Positions 18,671-29,587 of a stretch of DNA of 64,000 bases are shown here, in pieces. The position numbers were made by a program, and so were the translations under genes. Every line of letters starts with the position of its first letter. The stretch's first letter is position 1. Location of the stretch: NCBI GenBank assembly GCA_947259985.1, contig CAMYOJ010000015.1, forward strand, positions 1-64,000, in the 5' to 3' direction. This stretch comes from an uncultured Woeseiaceae bacterium (GTDB taxonomy: Bacteria > Pseudomonadota > Gammaproteobacteria > Steroidobacterales > Woeseiaceae). The notes below the pieces were generated by a model. The model was not told where the DNA came from, made no database searches, and was given only the letters and a program-made list of their open reading frames with translations.

Positions 18671-20794
18671 ATGGAGAACACATTGAGAATGACCCGCAAA
18701 ACCCGCTGCAATAGCCTGCTCGTGGCCGCACTGGCGCTGCTGACGACCCAGGCATTCGCTACCAGCCTGGCGGTCGAACAAGGCAAGGAACTTTTTCCGG
18801 AGCAACGGCACGAAAATATCGGCGAACTGGTCACCCAGTTCATCCAGAAATCTCATTACATGCACATCGCCGTCGACGATGAACTCTCGTCGCGCGTCAT
18901 GGACGTGTTCATCGAGTCCCTCGATCGGAATCGGATGTACCTCACGGTCGATGACATCGAGTTGTTCGATACGTACCGCTATGAACTCGACGACATGGTC
19001 AAAAGCAAGCCGCTAGACCCTGTATACCAAATGTTCGAACTCTATCAAACCCGTGTTCGCGAGCGACTTGAGTTCGCTCTGACGCAGCTTGAGACCGAAC
19101 CGGACTATCAGACCGACGGGACTTACCAGTTCGACCGCTCCGAGTCGCCGTGGGCGCGTAACGCCGAGGAGCTGGACGATATCTGGCGGCGACGGGTTGT
19201 CAACGACGCACTCAACCTCGCGCTCGAAGAGGAACCCTGGGAGAAGATCCAGGAAGTGCTGACGAAACGCTATGAAGGTTTCCTCAAGCGTCTCGACCAG
19301 GTCAACAACGACGACGTTTTCGAGCGCTTCATGAATGCCTTCGCGCATACGCTCGACCCGCACTCGAGCTATCTGTCACCGCGCAACTCAGAGGAATATC
19401 GCATCCAGATGAGTTTGTCGTATTTCGGCATCGGCGCATCGCTGCAGACTGAGGACGACTTCGTCAAGATTGTGAGTATCATTCCGGGCGGTCCCGCGGC
19501 TATCGATGGCAAGCTGCAGCCGAACGACCGGATTACCGGCGTTGCCCAGGGGCCTGAAGGCGAAATGGAAGACGTCATCGGCTGGCGCCTCGACGACGTT
19601 GTCGACCTGATCCGCGGGCCTGCCGACTCGGTCGTGCGCCTCGAGATCATCCCGGCAAACGCCCTGCCCGGGAGCCCCAAGAAAATCATTGGATTGACGC
19701 GTGACCAGGTCAAGCTCGAGGAACAGGCTGCCAAGAGTGAAATCATCACGATCCCGCGCGATGGTCGGGAGTGGTCGATCGGCGTCATCGACGTGCCGAG
19801 CTTTTACCGCGACTACCGCGCCCTGAGCAACGGCGACAAGAACTACACGAGTACCACCAAGGACGTTAAGCGTCTGATTGCCGAGTTGGAAGAAGAAGGC
19901 GTCGATGGCCTGATAATCGACCTTCGCGGTAACGGCGGAGGACACCTGACCGAAGCAACGGCTCTGTCCGGCCTGTTTATCGACAACGGTCCGGTCGTGC
20001 AGCTCAGAAATTCCAACGGCCGTATCAGCCGCCTCGACGATCCGGATCCCGTCGCGCGTGTCGCCTACAATGGCCCGCTCGCCGTTCTGGTGGATCGCTT
20101 CAGTGCGTCGGCTTCAGAGATCTTTGCGGCGGCTATCCAGGACTATGCACGCGGCGTTATTGTCGGGCAGCAGACCTTCGGCAAGGGCACCGTTCAGAAT
20201 CTCTACTCTCTTGACCAGTACCTTCGCGCAGAGGACGACAATGGCTTTGGCCAGCTGACGCTCACGATCGGCAAGTACTACCGCGTTACGGGCGAAAGCA
20301 CGCAGCATCGCGGCGTCGATCCCGATATCGCGCTGCCGTCCGGTATCGACGCCGAACTCGTCGGCGAAAGCGTACGGGACAGCGCTCTGCCATGGGACAC
20401 CGTGCAGACAACACGCTTCCGCCGCGGCAAGCCACTCGACAGCACGATCGAGTCGCTGACGGCAAACTACACGCAGCGCAGCAAGGACGACCCCAACTTC
20501 CAGTACCAGATGGAAATAATCCGCGCTGCCGAGGAAATGCGCTCCCAGAAAACCGTGTCGCTCAATATCGACGAACGGCGAGCGGAGCGCGAGCGTGACC
20601 TGGAGCAGCGGCTGAAACGCGAAAATGATCGCCGTACAGCGCTGAACCTCGCGCTGATAGAGAGTCTCGATGACCTCGATGAGGACGAGCTGCCTGACGT
20701 GCAGCTGGACCAGGCCGCGGGAATTGTCACGGATCTCGCGACGATGCGTGAGATTGCGGCCGGACAGGAACAGACAGCGCAGGTCAAACCCTGA
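18671..20794 (+). CDS. prc: Carboxy-terminal processing protease Prc/Tsp
   Basis: 707 residues, the usual length. A signal peptide precedes the N-terminal helical domain, a PDZ domain (about 230-320, with FGIGASLQTEDD) and the S41 catalytic core: DLRGNGGGHLTEA, then RFSASASEIFAAAI with the nucleophile Ser480 and FGKGTVQN with the general base Lys505, 25 residues apart as in E. coli Tsp. The C-terminal DUF3340-like helical region follows. It degrades or trims periplasmic proteins, including peptidoglycan hydrolases. An alternative start at 18689 would remove six residues. Confidence 0.95.
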   Translation: MENTLRMTRKTRCNSLLVAALALLTTQAFATSLAVEQGKELFPEQRHENIGELVTQFIQKSHYMHIAVDDELSSRVMDVFIESLDRNRMYLTVDDIELFDTYRYELDDMVKSKPLDPVYQMFELYQTRVRERLEFALTQLETEPDYQTDGTYQFDRSESPWARNAEELDDIWRRRVVNDALNLALEEEPWEKIQEVLTKRYEGFLKRLDQVNNDDVFERFMNAFAHTLDPHSSYLSPRNSEEYRIQMSLSYFGIGASLQTEDDFVKIVSIIPGGPAAIDGKLQPNDRITGVAQGPEGEMEDVIGWRLDDVVDLIRGPADSVVRLEIIPANALPGSPKKIIGLTRDQVKLEEQAAKSEIITIPRDGREWSIGVIDVPSFYRDYRALSNGDKNYTSTTKDVKRLIAELEEEGVDGLIIDLRGNGGGHLTEATALSGLFIDNGPVVQLRNSNGRISRLDDPDPVARVAYNGPLAVLVDRFSASASEIFAAAIQDYARGVIVGQQTFGKGTVQNLYSLDQYLRAEDDNGFGQLTLTIGKYYRVTGESTQHRGVDPDIALPSGIDAELVGESVRDSALPWDTVQTTRFRRGKPLDSTIESLTANYTQRSKDDPNFQYQMEIIRAAEEMRSQKTVSLNIDERRAERERDLEQRLKRENDRRTALNLALIESLDDLDEDELPDVQLDQAAGIVTDLATMREIAAGQEQTAQVKP

Positions 20795-20815
20795 CGTCTT
20801 GCACCGCTAAATCGA

Positions 20816-20839
20816 GGTGTTATACTCGGCTATAACACC
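20816..20839. repeat. 9-bp inverted repeat between prc and the next gene
   Basis: GGTGTTATA and TATAACACC pair perfectly around a 6-nt loop, 22 nt downstream of the prc stop and 24 nt before the next start. No T-run follows, so it might be an operator or mRNA hairpin rather than an intrinsic terminator. Confidence 0.4.
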
Positions 20840-20862
20840 AGTCTGACTGGGTAGCGGTCGGC

Positions 20863-21333
20863 ATGACGGGAGCGGCCATGGCAGGACGGCAATCAGCGCC
20901 GAAACAGGGCAACGCCTTCGCTGCAAACGCAGTGATTTTGCTGCTGGCTGCGTGGTTCGCTGCCCCCGTGACTGCCGCCCCGAATATCGAAATCGGCTGT
21001 GAGGACGTCGCCGACGCGACATTGGAAATCCCGGTCCACAAGCTGAATGCGGAAATCGTCAATCATGACCTCGAAGACGTCGACGAGCAGACGATCGGCA
21101 GCGATTCCGACGTCCTGACTGCCGCGCATTATCTGACGCCTCAGGCAGAAGCAACCTTGCGCAAGGTGTTCGACGACACCGCTCGTCCGCTGGCCGAGCT
21201 TGCGCCGCGCAATGACGACAGCGACGACGATGTGGCCCGCGAAGAGCTACTCGATATGAACGCTCGCGTACCGGGTGTTACGGATTCCGAGCTGGCCCGC
21301 TATCGGCGCCAGATGTATCGAAGCGATATCTGA
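20863..21333 (+). CDS. Exported hypothetical protein
   Basis: 156 residues; a start at 20878 has the better ribosome-binding site (GGGAG, 5-nt spacing). A signal peptide is predicted (NAVILLLAAWFAAPVTAAP). The mature part is acidic (DDSDDDVAREELLD) with two Cys-poor helical stretches and ends in SELARYRRQMYRSDI. It is unrelated to any family I recognise. It follows prc on the same strand with a palindrome between them. Confidence 0.55.
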   Translation: MTGAAMAGRQSAPKQGNAFAANAVILLLAAWFAAPVTAAPNIEIGCEDVADATLEIPVHKLNAEIVNHDLEDVDEQTIGSDSDVLTAAHYLTPQAEATLRKVFDDTARPLAELAPRNDDSDDDVAREELLDMNARVPGVTDSELARYRRQMYRSDI

Positions 21334-21374
21334 TTCCCCGCACTGCCTGCCGGGCTTGCTTAACCGGGCGGCGG

Positions 21375-22412
21375 TTAGCGGCTGAGCACGTTCGCTACAC
21401 CGAAGTAGTTATCACCGAGTAGATTGGCGTCTTTGCGGTGGATGACGCCTTTAAGGTCTATCGCGAACACGGTGGCCACCGTGCCGGGCGCCGGCACGGC
21501 ATCGTCGTCGTCACGGAACATGGCATGTTCGGCGATCAGACTGGCCCTCTTCTTGAGTACTTCAGCGAAATCCGTGTCCTTCTCCGCCTCCTGCTTGCGT
21601 TTCTCGAGGAGCGCGAGAATGTCATCGCACTCTTTCTTGCCGCCGTAATTAATTGCGCCGACGCTTTTCTCGCTGGCTTCTTTCGCCATCGCCGCAAGAT
21701 TGTCTTCCTCGAAGTGCAGGTAAATCTGCTGCGCGAATGCCAGGATCATGAAGTTGATCGATCGCTTTGCGGCAATATCGAGTCCTGTCTGTTCGGGCGG
21801 GTCGAGCTTGTCGACATCATCAAGCTCCCGCAACAGCGCATGCTCCCGCGCATGCCCGTCCTCAATTCGGGCCGTAATCTCGTCGATCTCTGCCGCCAGT
21901 GAGCGGCCCCCGACGAGCTTCGCGAAACCGCCCATTGTCTCCAGTCGGTGACTTTCCGATTGCAGCTGATCCTCAAGGAGTTGCAAGGCCAGCCGGTGTT
22001 CGCCGATTTTGCGTTGAATCGCTTCGCTCTTGCGTGCGCACTCTTCATTCCATGACTGGAGGACCTTGCCGTGCCGGCGCTGTTCACGTTGTTGCTTGAG
22101 TTGCTCGGCAAATCGCGCCAGCTTGTTCTCGCAATGTGCTGCCAGGCGACGTAGCTGGTAGAACGCTACGACGTTGTGAACCCACTCAGGATCGAGCAGC
22201 AGGCTTTCCAGGTGGCCAAGCCGCTGTTGCACACGCGCCGTCGCCCCTTGATGTTCCTTGATACGGTCCTGCAGGCTGTACTTTTCGTTACGCAGCGCCG
22301 CGAACTCCTTCTTGAGTTCGGCGCGATTACGAAACAGATCGACCAGTTTGTCGTTCTCGGTCGTATCAGTGGCCTCGCCTTTAAAAAGTGTCGTCAGACT
22401 CGTCAATGCCAT
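21375..22412 (-). CDS. Cytosolic coiled-coil hypothetical protein
   Basis: 345 residues. From about residue 20 to 190 it is heptad-rich (Leu/Glu/Arg/Gln), with no signal or membrane segment. The C-terminal third is more globular (SINFMILAFAQQIYLHFEEDNLA, then NYGGKKECDDILALL and TVATVFAIDLKGVIHRKDANLLGDNYFGVANVLSR). The last segment reads like a small beta hairpin sensor. The family is unknown. It stands alone, 126 nt away from yqiB. Confidence 0.6.
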   Translation of the reverse strand: MALTSLTTLFKGEATDTTENDKLVDLFRNRAELKKEFAALRNEKYSLQDRIKEHQGATARVQQRLGHLESLLLDPEWVHNVVAFYQLRRLAAHCENKLARFAEQLKQQREQRRHGKVLQSWNEECARKSEAIQRKIGEHRLALQLLEDQLQSESHRLETMGGFAKLVGGRSLAAEIDEITARIEDGHAREHALLRELDDVDKLDPPEQTGLDIAAKRSINFMILAFAQQIYLHFEEDNLAAMAKEASEKSVGAINYGGKKECDDILALLEKRKQEAEKDTDFAEVLKKRASLIAEHAMFRDDDDAVPAPGTVATVFAIDLKGVIHRKDANLLGDNYFGVANVLSR

Positions 22413-22537
22413 GCCTCTTTACATAATATCTAACCAACGGGCAAACGGTCAGTATTGGCAGTGCACATAATGACAATTGACGGCCAGCCAGACTCTGACT
22501 GAATCGACATTTTGGCAATCCCGGATTCGGAGTGATT

Positions 22538-22993
22538 CTATCGCTCGAGCACGAGGTGGCCCTGATCGGAAAGGTACTCCAGCCACTTGTTCAGAGTGAC
22601 GTTGCGTTGCCACCTGAGATCGAGCTCACGACGATGCTCGCGCGACAGCTCCTTGAGTGCCGCATGGCGTTGCAGATTGCCAATCTGCATGACTTCGGCG
22701 AGCTGACAATCCAGGTAGACGCGCACCGTCATGTCGGGGTCCGTGAACAAGCCCTCATCGGTTTCCAGGTGATACGTCAGCGACAAGGTCAACGTATAAC
22801 GGCAGCGTTCGAGTATCTCGATATGGAGATCGCATTCGCCGGCGACGCGCGAACGAAAGCAGCCATCGAGGCGCTCTATCTCGGGAAGCAATCGAAGCAG
22901 CCGCAGGTAATTGCTCTCGTACAGTGCCATCAGGCCAACGAAGCTTCGCGGCTTTACGACGGTCTCAGGTACGAGGTACGAATCAAGATACAT
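22538..22993 (-). CDS. yqiB: DUF1249 protein YqiB
   Basis: 151 residues, a clear member of DUF1249: PRSFVGLMALYESNYLRLLRLLP at the N-terminus, LTYHLETDEGLFTDPDMTVRVYLD in the centre, and the KWLEYLSDQGH C-terminal helix. The E. coli homologue is next to nudF and cpdA and has no proven role. Here it lies 32 nt after ppsR on the same strand and probably shares its message. Confidence 0.85.
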   Translation of the reverse strand: MYLDSYLVPETVVKPRSFVGLMALYESNYLRLLRLLPEIERLDGCFRSRVAGECDLHIEILERCRYTLTLSLTYHLETDEGLFTDPDMTVRVYLDCQLAEVMQIGNLQRHAALKELSREHRRELDLRWQRNVTLNKWLEYLSDQGHLVLER

Positions 22994-23025
22994 GCTGTCA
23001 ATATAACAGCAGCAGCGCCTGAATA

Positions 23026-23850
23026 TCAGGGTCGAACTCGGCGCTCAACACCTGTACTATCCAGGATTCTGCTTGAAATCTCCTCGATCGAAAATTTCGT
23101 CGTATCCACATACGGAATCTTGTAGCGACGGAATATCTTCGCCGCTTCCCGCAATTCGAATCTGACCTGCTGAGCAGATGAATAGCTCCCCAATGGGCGT
23201 CTCTCCTTGCGAATCTGGCGCAATCGTTCGGGCGCGATCGACAGGCCGAAGAGCTTGTGTTTTTGCTGCACGAGGAAGCTTGGCAATTCGCCGGTTTCGA
23301 GTTCATCGTCGGTCAGCGGGTAGTTCGCTGCATAAACACCGTATTGAAGTGCCAGGTAAAGGCAGGTCGGTGTCTTGCCCGACCTCGAAACGCCGATGAG
23401 AATGACATCCGCAACGTCATAGTTGCGACTGATGCCGCCATCGTCGTTGGCGAGCGCGAAGTTCGTCGCTTCTATGCGTTTCATATACGCATCGATATCG
23501 CTCATGCCGTGGGCACCGCCTGAAGCATAGGTCGGCAACTCGTCGAACTCATCGGACAGCGGCTTCAGGAAAGCGTCGAAAATATCGAGGTGCAGACCCC
23601 TGGACTCCTTGACGATAGCTCTCAGCTCGGGCTGTACCAGCGTGGAGAAAACCACGGGTTCCAATGCACCCTCTTTGCCCGCCTCGTTAATGGTCACAAC
23701 CGCCTCGCGCGCCTTGTCTTCGCTATCTATAAATGGCAAAGTCGTTTGCCGAAACTCTTGCCCGGCAAACTGCGTAATGAGACTGTGGCCAAGCGTCTCA
23801 GCCGTGACCCCGGTCTGATCAGAGAGAAAGAATACCGCGCGCTCAGCCAT
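23026..23850 (-). CDS. ppsR: PEP synthetase regulatory protein (bifunctional kinase/pyrophosphorylase)
   Basis: 274 residues from the ATG at 23848-23850, where the family begins ([18 protein letters not shown]). The P-loop-like motif is [20 protein letters not shown], followed by the family blocks YPLTDDELE and [19 protein letters not shown]. The enzyme inactivates PEP synthase by ADP-dependent phosphorylation of a Thr near the catalytic His and reactivates it by phosphate-dependent dephosphorylation. It is divergent from ppsA, with 46 nt between the two starts, so target and regulator share one control region. Confidence 0.95.
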   Translation of the reverse strand: MAERAVFFLSDQTGVTAETLGHSLITQFAGQEFRQTTLPFIDSEDKAREAVVTINEAGKEGALEPVVFSTLVQPELRAIVKESRGLHLDIFDAFLKPLSDEFDELPTYASGGAHGMSDIDAYMKRIEATNFALANDDGGISRNYDVADVILIGVSRSGKTPTCLYLALQYGVYAANYPLTDDELETGELPSFLVQQKHKLFGLSIAPERLRQIRKERRPLGSYSSAQQVRFELREAAKIFRRYKIPYVDTTKFSIEEISSRILDSTGVERRVRP

Positions 23851-23896
23851 TGCTAGGATTGTCCATGTCCAGCACCGGAACACAAGGGGGTTAGTC

Positions 23897-26260
23897 TTGC
23901 AGCCATACGTCATCAAGCTCGAAGAGCTTGGCATGAACGACGTCGAAATCGTCGGTGGGAAGAACGCGTCTCTTGGCGAAATGATCAGCAACCTCAGCAA
24001 CCTGGGCGTCACGGTACCGGGTGGGTTCGCGACGACATCGGAAGCCTACAGGGATTTCCTGGGACACAAGGGTCTCGACAAGAGGATCGCCGGTGCGCTC
24101 GAGAATCTCGATGTTGACAACATTGACGCGCTGACGAATGCCGGCAGCAATATTCGCAAGTGGATCATGGACACCCCTTTGCCCGATCGGCTAATGGACC
24201 AGGTGCGCTCGGCTTGGGAAGAGATGAGCGGCGGGCAGAACATTACCGTTGCCGTGCGTTCGTCCGCGACGGCCGAGGATCTTCCCGACGCATCTTTTGC
24301 CGGGCAACAGGAGACTTTCCTGAATATCAATGGCCTCGACAATGTCGTCGAAGCCATGCACAAGGTCTTTGCCTCGCTGTTCAATGACCGTGCGATCGCC
24401 TATCGCGTCCACCAGGGATTCGACCATAAGCTCGTGGCCCTGTCCGCCGGCGTGCAAACGATGGTGAGAAGCGACATTGGCTCATCCGGCGTATTGTTTA
24501 CGCTGGACACCGAGACCGGGTTCCGCGACGCCGTGTTCATTACGTCGTCGTACGGGCTCGGAGAAACTGTCGTACAGGGCGCGGTCAACCCTGACGAATT
24601 CTATGTATATAAGCCCGCAGTGCTTGCCGGCAAACGGGCGATTCTGCGCAAGAATCTGGGCGGCAAGGCCATCAAGATGGTCTACAGCAATAACTCCGAG
24701 CCGGGCAAGACCGTTGATACTGTGGATGTCGATGAAAACGACAGTCTCAGGTTTTCTATCAGCGACGACGACGTCGTCGAACTGGCGAAGATGGCGATCA
24801 CGATCGAGGACCACTATGGCCGGCCGATGGATATCGAATGGGGCAAGGACGGCAACGACGGCAAGCTGTACATCCTGCAGGCCCGTCCTGAAACGGTGCA
24901 AAGTCGCAGCGGCAGGACTATCCAACGCTACACCCTGAAGGGTCGCTCTGACATCGTCGTCAGTGGTCGCAGCATCGGGCAAAAAATCGGTGTCGGCAAA
25001 GCGAAGGTAATTCGCTCGGTGTCGGAGATGAAGCGCGTGCACAAAGGCGACGTGCTGGTGTCGGATATGACCGACCCGGACTGGGAGCCTGTGATGAAAC
25101 GGGCTTCCGCCATCGTCACCAACCGTGGCGGACGCACCTGTCACGCGGCAATCATCGCTCGCGAGCTGGGTATTCCGGCCGTTGTAGGCTGTGGCAACGC
25201 GACCGAACTGATCAGAGACGGCGCGGTCGTCACGGTAAGCTGCGCCGAGGGCGACGAAGGTCATGTCTATGAAGGCAACCTGGAGTTCGAACAGACACGC
25301 ATAGAACTGGATTCGCTTCCGGACATTCCGGTCAAGATCATGATGAATGTCGGCAACCCGGATCGGGCCTTCGACTTTGCAAGCATTCCGAATCACGGCG
25401 TCGGCCTGGCGCGCCTCGAGTTCATCATCAATCGCATGATTGGTGTGCACCCGAAGGCCTTGCTGGAATATGACGAACTTGACGAAGCTACGCGCGCCGC
25501 CGTCGACGACCAGATGGCCGGTTACCCAAACCCGGTCGACTTCTTCGTCGATAAACTGGCCGAGGGTGTCGCCACGATTGCGGCGGCGTTCGCACCCGAA
25601 CCGGTTATCGTTCGAATGTCCGACTTCAAGTCGAACGAGTACGCCAACCTGATCGGCGGCGACAAGTACGAGCCCCATGAAGAAAACCCCATGCTCGGAT
25701 TCCGCGGAGCCGCGCGCTACGTTGCCGATAGCTTTCGCCCCTGCTTCGAACTCGAGTGCAAGGCCTTGCGTCGCGTTCGCAACGACATGGGACTCAGCAA
25801 CGTGCAGATCATGATCCCGTTCGTGCGCACAGTGCGGCAGGCCAGGGATGTCATCGAATTACTCGCCGATAACGGACTGGAGCGCGGCAAGGACGACCTC
25901 AAGATCATCATGATGTCGGAACTGCCGACCAACGCGCTGTTGGCTGAGCAATACCTCGAGCATTTCGACGGCATGTCAATCGGTTCCAACGACATGACGC
26001 AGTTGGCGCTCGGCCTCGACAGGGATTCGGCGCTGATCGCGGACGACTTCGATGAACGGGACGATGCCGTCAAAGCCTTGTTGGCGATGACAATCGCAGC
26101 CTGCAAGAAGCAGGGCAAATATGTCGGGATCTGCGGGCAAGGCCCCTCGGATCATCCGGATCTTGCACGATGGCTGCTGGACCAGGGCATCGAGAGCATG
26201 TCCCTGAATCCCGATACCGTCATCGAGACCTGGCTGTTCCTCGCGGGTGAGACGGTCTGA
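23897..26260 (+). CDS. ppsA: Phosphoenolpyruvate synthase
   Basis: 787 residues from a TTG with an AAGGGGG site just before. It contains the ATP-grasp domain ([32 protein letters not shown]), the swivelling phosphohistidine domain ([15 protein letters not shown], His416) and the C-terminal PEP/pyruvate barrel ending in [14 protein letters not shown]. The enzyme makes PEP from pyruvate and ATP for gluconeogenesis. The arrangement with ppsR argues for regulation by phosphorylation of the conserved Thr just before His416. Confidence 0.97.
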   Translation: MQPYVIKLEELGMNDVEIVGGKNASLGEMISNLSNLGVTVPGGFATTSEAYRDFLGHKGLDKRIAGALENLDVDNIDALTNAGSNIRKWIMDTPLPDRLMDQVRSAWEEMSGGQNITVAVRSSATAEDLPDASFAGQQETFLNINGLDNVVEAMHKVFASLFNDRAIAYRVHQGFDHKLVALSAGVQTMVRSDIGSSGVLFTLDTETGFRDAVFITSSYGLGETVVQGAVNPDEFYVYKPAVLAGKRAILRKNLGGKAIKMVYSNNSEPGKTVDTVDVDENDSLRFSISDDDVVELAKMAITIEDHYGRPMDIEWGKDGNDGKLYILQARPETVQSRSGRTIQRYTLKGRSDIVVSGRSIGQKIGVGKAKVIRSVSEMKRVHKGDVLVSDMTDPDWEPVMKRASAIVTNRGGRTCHAAIIARELGIPAVVGCGNATELIRDGAVVTVSCAEGDEGHVYEGNLEFEQTRIELDSLPDIPVKIMMNVGNPDRAFDFASIPNHGVGLARLEFIINRMIGVHPKALLEYDELDEATRAAVDDQMAGYPNPVDFFVDKLAEGVATIAAAFAPEPVIVRMSDFKSNEYANLIGGDKYEPHEENPMLGFRGAARYVADSFRPCFELECKALRRVRNDMGLSNVQIMIPFVRTVRQARDVIELLADNGLERGKDDLKIIMMSELPTNALLAEQYLEHFDGMSIGSNDMTQLALGLDRDSALIADDFDERDDAVKALLAMTIAACKKQGKYVGICGQGPSDHPDLARWLLDQGIESMSLNPDTVIETWLFLAGETV

Positions 26261-26932
26261 TCAGAAGCGGTCGTAGCGCGAGCGGCGCTGCCAGCGAATC
26301 CGGGGCAACCAGATTCCGAGAATGATGCCGACCAGCAAGACCAGCGCGCCGGTCATGAACCAGTAGCGCGTCGTCTGGCTGGTCAATTCCCGATTCTCCT
26401 GCTCCAGCGTGTCGGCGCGGATCTGCGCCGCAGCCAACTGATCCATGAGCGACTGGTTCTGCTCGTTGACCGCGAGCACGTTCGCGGCGGTGCGCTTGAT
26501 CTCGGCAAGCTCCTGCTCGACAGCTGCTTTATCGCGCTCGAGCTGCCTGATACTGCTGTTCGCTGATTCGTATTCGGCGCGAATCGCTGTTAGCTGCGAA
26601 TCGAGCGAACTGCCCCGCGAGTTGGCGTTCGTTAACTGGCCGGACAAGGTCTGCAGCTGTTCGCGCGCGCTTGGCTCACTCATCAGGTAGCGGCTCAGCA
26701 CCCATCCTTCGGTGCCCCCGGTTGTTCGCACCCGCGAGTAGCCGCTGTCGGCGTCGCGCTCCAGCACCTCGAGACGGGTCCCGCTGTCAATCATCAGCTG
26801 AATTGCATTGCTCGTACTGGGTCCGGACCGTAATGTAATCTCGAACTGGTCACTGACCCAGGCCGGCGCTGCAAACGCTGCCGGGCCGGCTAACACCGCT
26901 AACAACAGTGCGGCGCGCAACATGGTCTTCAT
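26261..26932 (-). CDS. TIGR04211-type SH3 domain membrane protein (YgiM-like)
   Basis: 223 residues from the ATG at 26930-26932. It has a signal peptide ending in AFAAP, a bacterial SH3 domain (about 25-85: ITLRSGPSTSNAI, then GWVLSRYLM), a coiled coil of about 90 residues, one transmembrane helix (WFMTGALVLLVGIILGIWLP) and a basic tail RIRWQRRSRYDRF. This order is that of the YgiM/TIGR04211 group. It would be an inner membrane protein with its SH3 and coil in the periplasm. Its stop abuts ppsA's. Confidence 0.88.
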   Translation of the reverse strand: MKTMLRAALLLAVLAGPAAFAAPAWVSDQFEITLRSGPSTSNAIQLMIDSGTRLEVLERDADSGYSRVRTTGGTEGWVLSRYLMSEPSAREQLQTLSGQLTNANSRGSSLDSQLTAIRAEYESANSSIRQLERDKAAVEQELAEIKRTAANVLAVNEQNQSLMDQLAAAQIRADTLEQENRELTSQTTRYWFMTGALVLLVGIILGIWLPRIRWQRRSRYDRF

Positions 26933-27014
26933 CGTCTTCTCAAAATTCGGTTTTGACAGAATGACGCAACTATATGTCAAGGTTTTGCTTCCTTCCAGCT
27001 AAAAATGAGTCAAA

Positions 27015-27407
27015 TCAGTCGCTTATCGGCGACAATTTGGCGATGTTCTGCTCCCAGTTTCTGCCATCGAAGGCTTTCTCATCGATGGACTCGATGCTTT
27101 CCGGGTCCAGGCAATTAACGTTGACACTGATGCCATCGGGATGCGAACGCGGGACGTAGAAGGATTTCACGCCGCAGTACCTGCAGAAATAATGCTTGGC
27201 AGCCCCGGTGTTGAATGTGTAGGTCTGGATGGCCTCCTCGCCTTGAAACAGGCGAAAGTCATCTCCGGAGACGAAGAGATGCAGGTACCCGGACATCGTG
27301 CAAATACTGCAATTGCAGCGGGTTGCGTTGATTGCCGCGGGCGCATCGACCTCGAAGCGAACCCGGCCACAGTGACAGCCACCTTTGTGTGTCTTCAGGG
27401 CGTTCAC
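27015..27407 (-). CDS. GFA/CENP-V-type zinc-binding protein
   Basis: 130 residues with the GFA-domain zinc ligands in order: GGCHCGRVRFEV, then CNCSIC and CRYCGVKSF, followed by the IS VNVNCLD strand typical for the family. Some members act on the S-hydroxymethyl glutathione adduct, but most are uncharacterised. It overlaps the DUF938 gene by 4 nt and is the last gene of an orn-DUF938-GFA run. Confidence 0.9.
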   Translation of the reverse strand: MNALKTHKGGCHCGRVRFEVDAPAAINATRCNCSICTMSGYLHLFVSGDDFRLFQGEEAIQTYTFNTGAAKHYFCRYCGVKSFYVPRSHPDGISVNVNCLDPESIESIDEKAFDGRNWEQNIAKLSPISD

Positions 27408-28006
27408 CCTGACTCCTTTCGCCAGACGGCGAGCAAGTTATTCGCGGGCATCGCATACAGGCGTTCGCGCTCCAGGCCATGCCGGGCAGCCTGTTCCTCG
27501 AGCGCAAGAAGATCACGCAGGCCCATATCGGGGTCCCGCCTGCGAAGCTGCCGGTCGAAGCGTTCGTTGCTCGCCGTATTGAAGCGACCGCCCTTGGTGA
27601 ATGGGCCGTAGAGGCAGAAAATTCCGCCAGGCCGCAAGGCTCGCGCTACGAGGACCAGCATGTCGCGCACGGCGTCCGCGCTCATGATGTGGGCGGTGTT
27701 TGACGAGTAAATACCGTCGTAAGCGTCAGGCGGCAAATCTGCCGTACGCACGTCGACTGACAATGGCGCACGAATATTCATGACTCCGGCGTCCGCAATC
27801 CAGGCCTCGATGACCGCATGATTTTCGTCGAGATCGCTCGTCTGCCATTGCAGGTGGTCCAGATCGGCCGCAAACGTAACGGCGTGCTGACCGGTTCCGG
27901 AACCGACCTCCAGGACCTCGGTGCAGTCACGAAACTCGTGCCGCAATACTTCGAGTATCGGCGCCGCGTTGTTGACCGCCGCCTGTGCGAAGGCGCGCTC
28001 AGTCAT
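27404..28006 (-). CDS. DUF938 SAM-dependent methyltransferase
   Basis: 200 residues. The SAM-binding glycine loop is [12 protein letters not shown], with the acidic residue of the next strand at [11 protein letters not shown]938 hallmarks are the N-terminal [10 protein letters not shown] and [28 protein letters not shown], then [20 protein letters not shown]. The substrate is unknown. It overlaps orn by 8 nt upstream and the GFA gene by 4 nt downstream, so all three are coupled. Confidence 0.9.
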   Translation of the reverse strand: MTERAFAQAAVNNAAPILEVLRHEFRDCTEVLEVGSGTGQHAVTFAADLDHLQWQTSDLDENHAVIEAWIADAGVMNIRAPLSVDVRTADLPPDAYDGIYSSNTAHIMSADAVRDMLVLVARALRPGGIFCLYGPFTKGGRFNTASNERFDRQLRRRDPDMGLRDLLALEEQAARHGLERERLYAMPANNLLAVWRKESG

Positions 28007-28586
28007 CGGCCTTCCCGAGCGCCAGCGCAGCCGGGGACAGCAGGTTATCGCGATACCAGGTGAGTTCTTCGATCGAATCGCGGATATCAGACAAGGCCAG
28101 GTGTTCGGATTCTTTCACAAACCCCCGGGCCACCTCCGGAGCCCACAGGCTCGCAAGGATCTTGAGCGTGCTTACGTCGAGATTACGGTAATGAAAGTAG
28201 CGCTCGAGGTCCGGCATTTCGCGCGCCAGGAAGCGTCGATCCTGGCAGATACTGTTGCCGCACATGGGGGACGCTCCGGCATCGACCCACTTTGCGAGAA
28301 ACTCGAGCGTCGCGGCCTCGGCGTCGGCCGCGCTCGTCTCACTCCTGAGGACTCTGGCGGTCAGCCCGGACTGACCGTGTTGCCGCGTATTCCAGTCGTC
28401 CATGCCTTCCATGGTTTCCGGCGTTTGCCTGATCGCCAGCACCGGTCCCTCCGCAAGTTCATTGAGGCGCATGTCCGTAACGATAGTGGCGATTTCGATA
28501 ATCGAATCCTGTTCCGGGCTGAGGCCCGTCATCTCGAGATCGATCCATATCAGGTTCGCGGACCGGTCATCAACTGAGTTCGACAT
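27999..28586 (-). CDS. orn: Oligoribonuclease
   Basis: 195 residues from the ATG at 28584-28586, just before the domain begins. DEDDh exonuclease motifs: [16 protein letters not shown] (first Asp/Glu pair), [19 protein letters not shown] (second motif), YRNLDVST, and [14 protein letters not shown] (His and Asp of the third). Orn digests 2-5 nt RNAs, including pGpG from c-di-GMP breakdown, and is usually essential in Gammaproteobacteria. It is divergent from rsgA, as in E. coli, with 104 nt between the starts. Confidence 0.96.
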   Translation of the reverse strand: MSNSVDDRSANLIWIDLEMTGLSPEQDSIIEIATIVTDMRLNELAEGPVLAIRQTPETMEGMDDWNTRQHGQSGLTARVLRSETSAADAEAATLEFLAKWVDAGASPMCGNSICQDRRFLAREMPDLERYFHYRNLDVSTLKILASLWAPEVARGFVKESEHLALSDIRDSIEELTWYRDNLLSPAALALGKADD

Positions 28587-28690
28587 TGCCTTTCCGATTA
28601 CGATCAAAGCACGTAGTTTACATGCCTTCGCAGTGCAAGGCTGCTCGCGGATCGGCATACTCTTGCAGGACTCAACAGGACCCTCGCGCA

Positions 28691-29581
28691 ATGCCCCAGC
28701 AACACGCCATCGTTATCGCCACATTCAGCCGCAGAATGCGTTTGCGCCTGGACGACGGGACGGAAGCCGAAGCGCGCATCAAAGGCAAGCGCCTGAAACC
28801 CGTCTGCGGCGACCGCGTCACGACCGAGCGCATCGCGAATGAGTCGGACTGGCTGATTACCGACATTCAATCGCGCGATAACGAACTCACACGCCCGAAC
28901 ATGCGTGGCCAGGTCGAGGTACTGGCGGCTAACCTCGATTACCTCATTGTCGTCGCGGCTGCGGAACCGAAGGCAGACTGGTTCATCGTCGACCGCTATC
29001 TGTGTGCCGCCGAGATCATGAATATTGCGGCGGCCGTTGTTTACAACAAGATCGATCTCGACCCTGCTGCAGCTGTCGAAGAGTTGAATAACTACGCGGC
29101 TATCGGTTATGACACCGTTCAATGCAGCGCCGAAACGGGCCAGGGCATCGATGCCATCCGAAACTTGCTGGCCGAGCGCTGCGCAATCATTGTTGGCCAG
29201 TCAGGCGTAGGCAAGTCGAGCATCATCAACTGCCTGTTGGGAGATTCGCTGCAAAAAACCTCCACCGTATCGGGCAAGACGGGCGAAGGACGACACACTA
29301 CGGTCAATTCCGCAATGATTTCTCTGCCCGGCAGCGGTTCCGTGATTGATTCTCCCGGCGTCAGGGACTATGCGCCTGCGCTCGAATCGACCACCCTCGC
29401 CGCGCAGGGATTTCGGGAAATCTCAAAGCTCGCGCAACACTGCCGATTTGCCAATTGTCGACACCTGCGCGAACCAGGCTGCGCCGTGAAGGAAGCACTC
29501 GAAAACCGGACAATCTCGCCGCGCCGCTATGAAAGCTACAAGCGTATCGTCAACCTGACCGAGCAGATCGCACGCAACTAG
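28691..29581 (+). CDS. rsgA: Ribosome small subunit GTPase RsgA
   Basis: 296 residues from the ATG at 28691. The GTPase is circularly permuted: an N-terminal OB fold, G4 NKID before G1 GQSGVGKSS, then G2 GRHTT and G3 DSPGV. The C-terminal zinc finger is [14 protein letters not shown]. RsgA (YjeQ) helps 30S maturation at the decoding centre. Slightly shorter than E. coli (350), mainly at the N-terminus. Confidence 0.95.
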   Translation: MPQQHAIVIATFSRRMRLRLDDGTEAEARIKGKRLKPVCGDRVTTERIANESDWLITDIQSRDNELTRPNMRGQVEVLAANLDYLIVVAAAEPKADWFIVDRYLCAAEIMNIAAAVVYNKIDLDPAAAVEELNNYAAIGYDTVQCSAETGQGIDAIRNLLAERCAIIVGQSGVGKSSIINCLLGDSLQKTSTVSGKTGEGRHTTVNSAMISLPGSGSVIDSPGVRDYAPALESTTLAAQGFREISKLAQHCRFANCRHLREPGCAVKEALENRTISPRRYESYKRIVNLTEQIARN

Positions 29582-29587
29582 CGAATC

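Noticed and set aside
24482..25678. 398-codon open frame on the minus strand opposite ppsA
   Set aside because: It lies fully inside ppsA and has His/Arg/Val-rich composition, a typical shadow of a GC-rich gene; no domain is visible.
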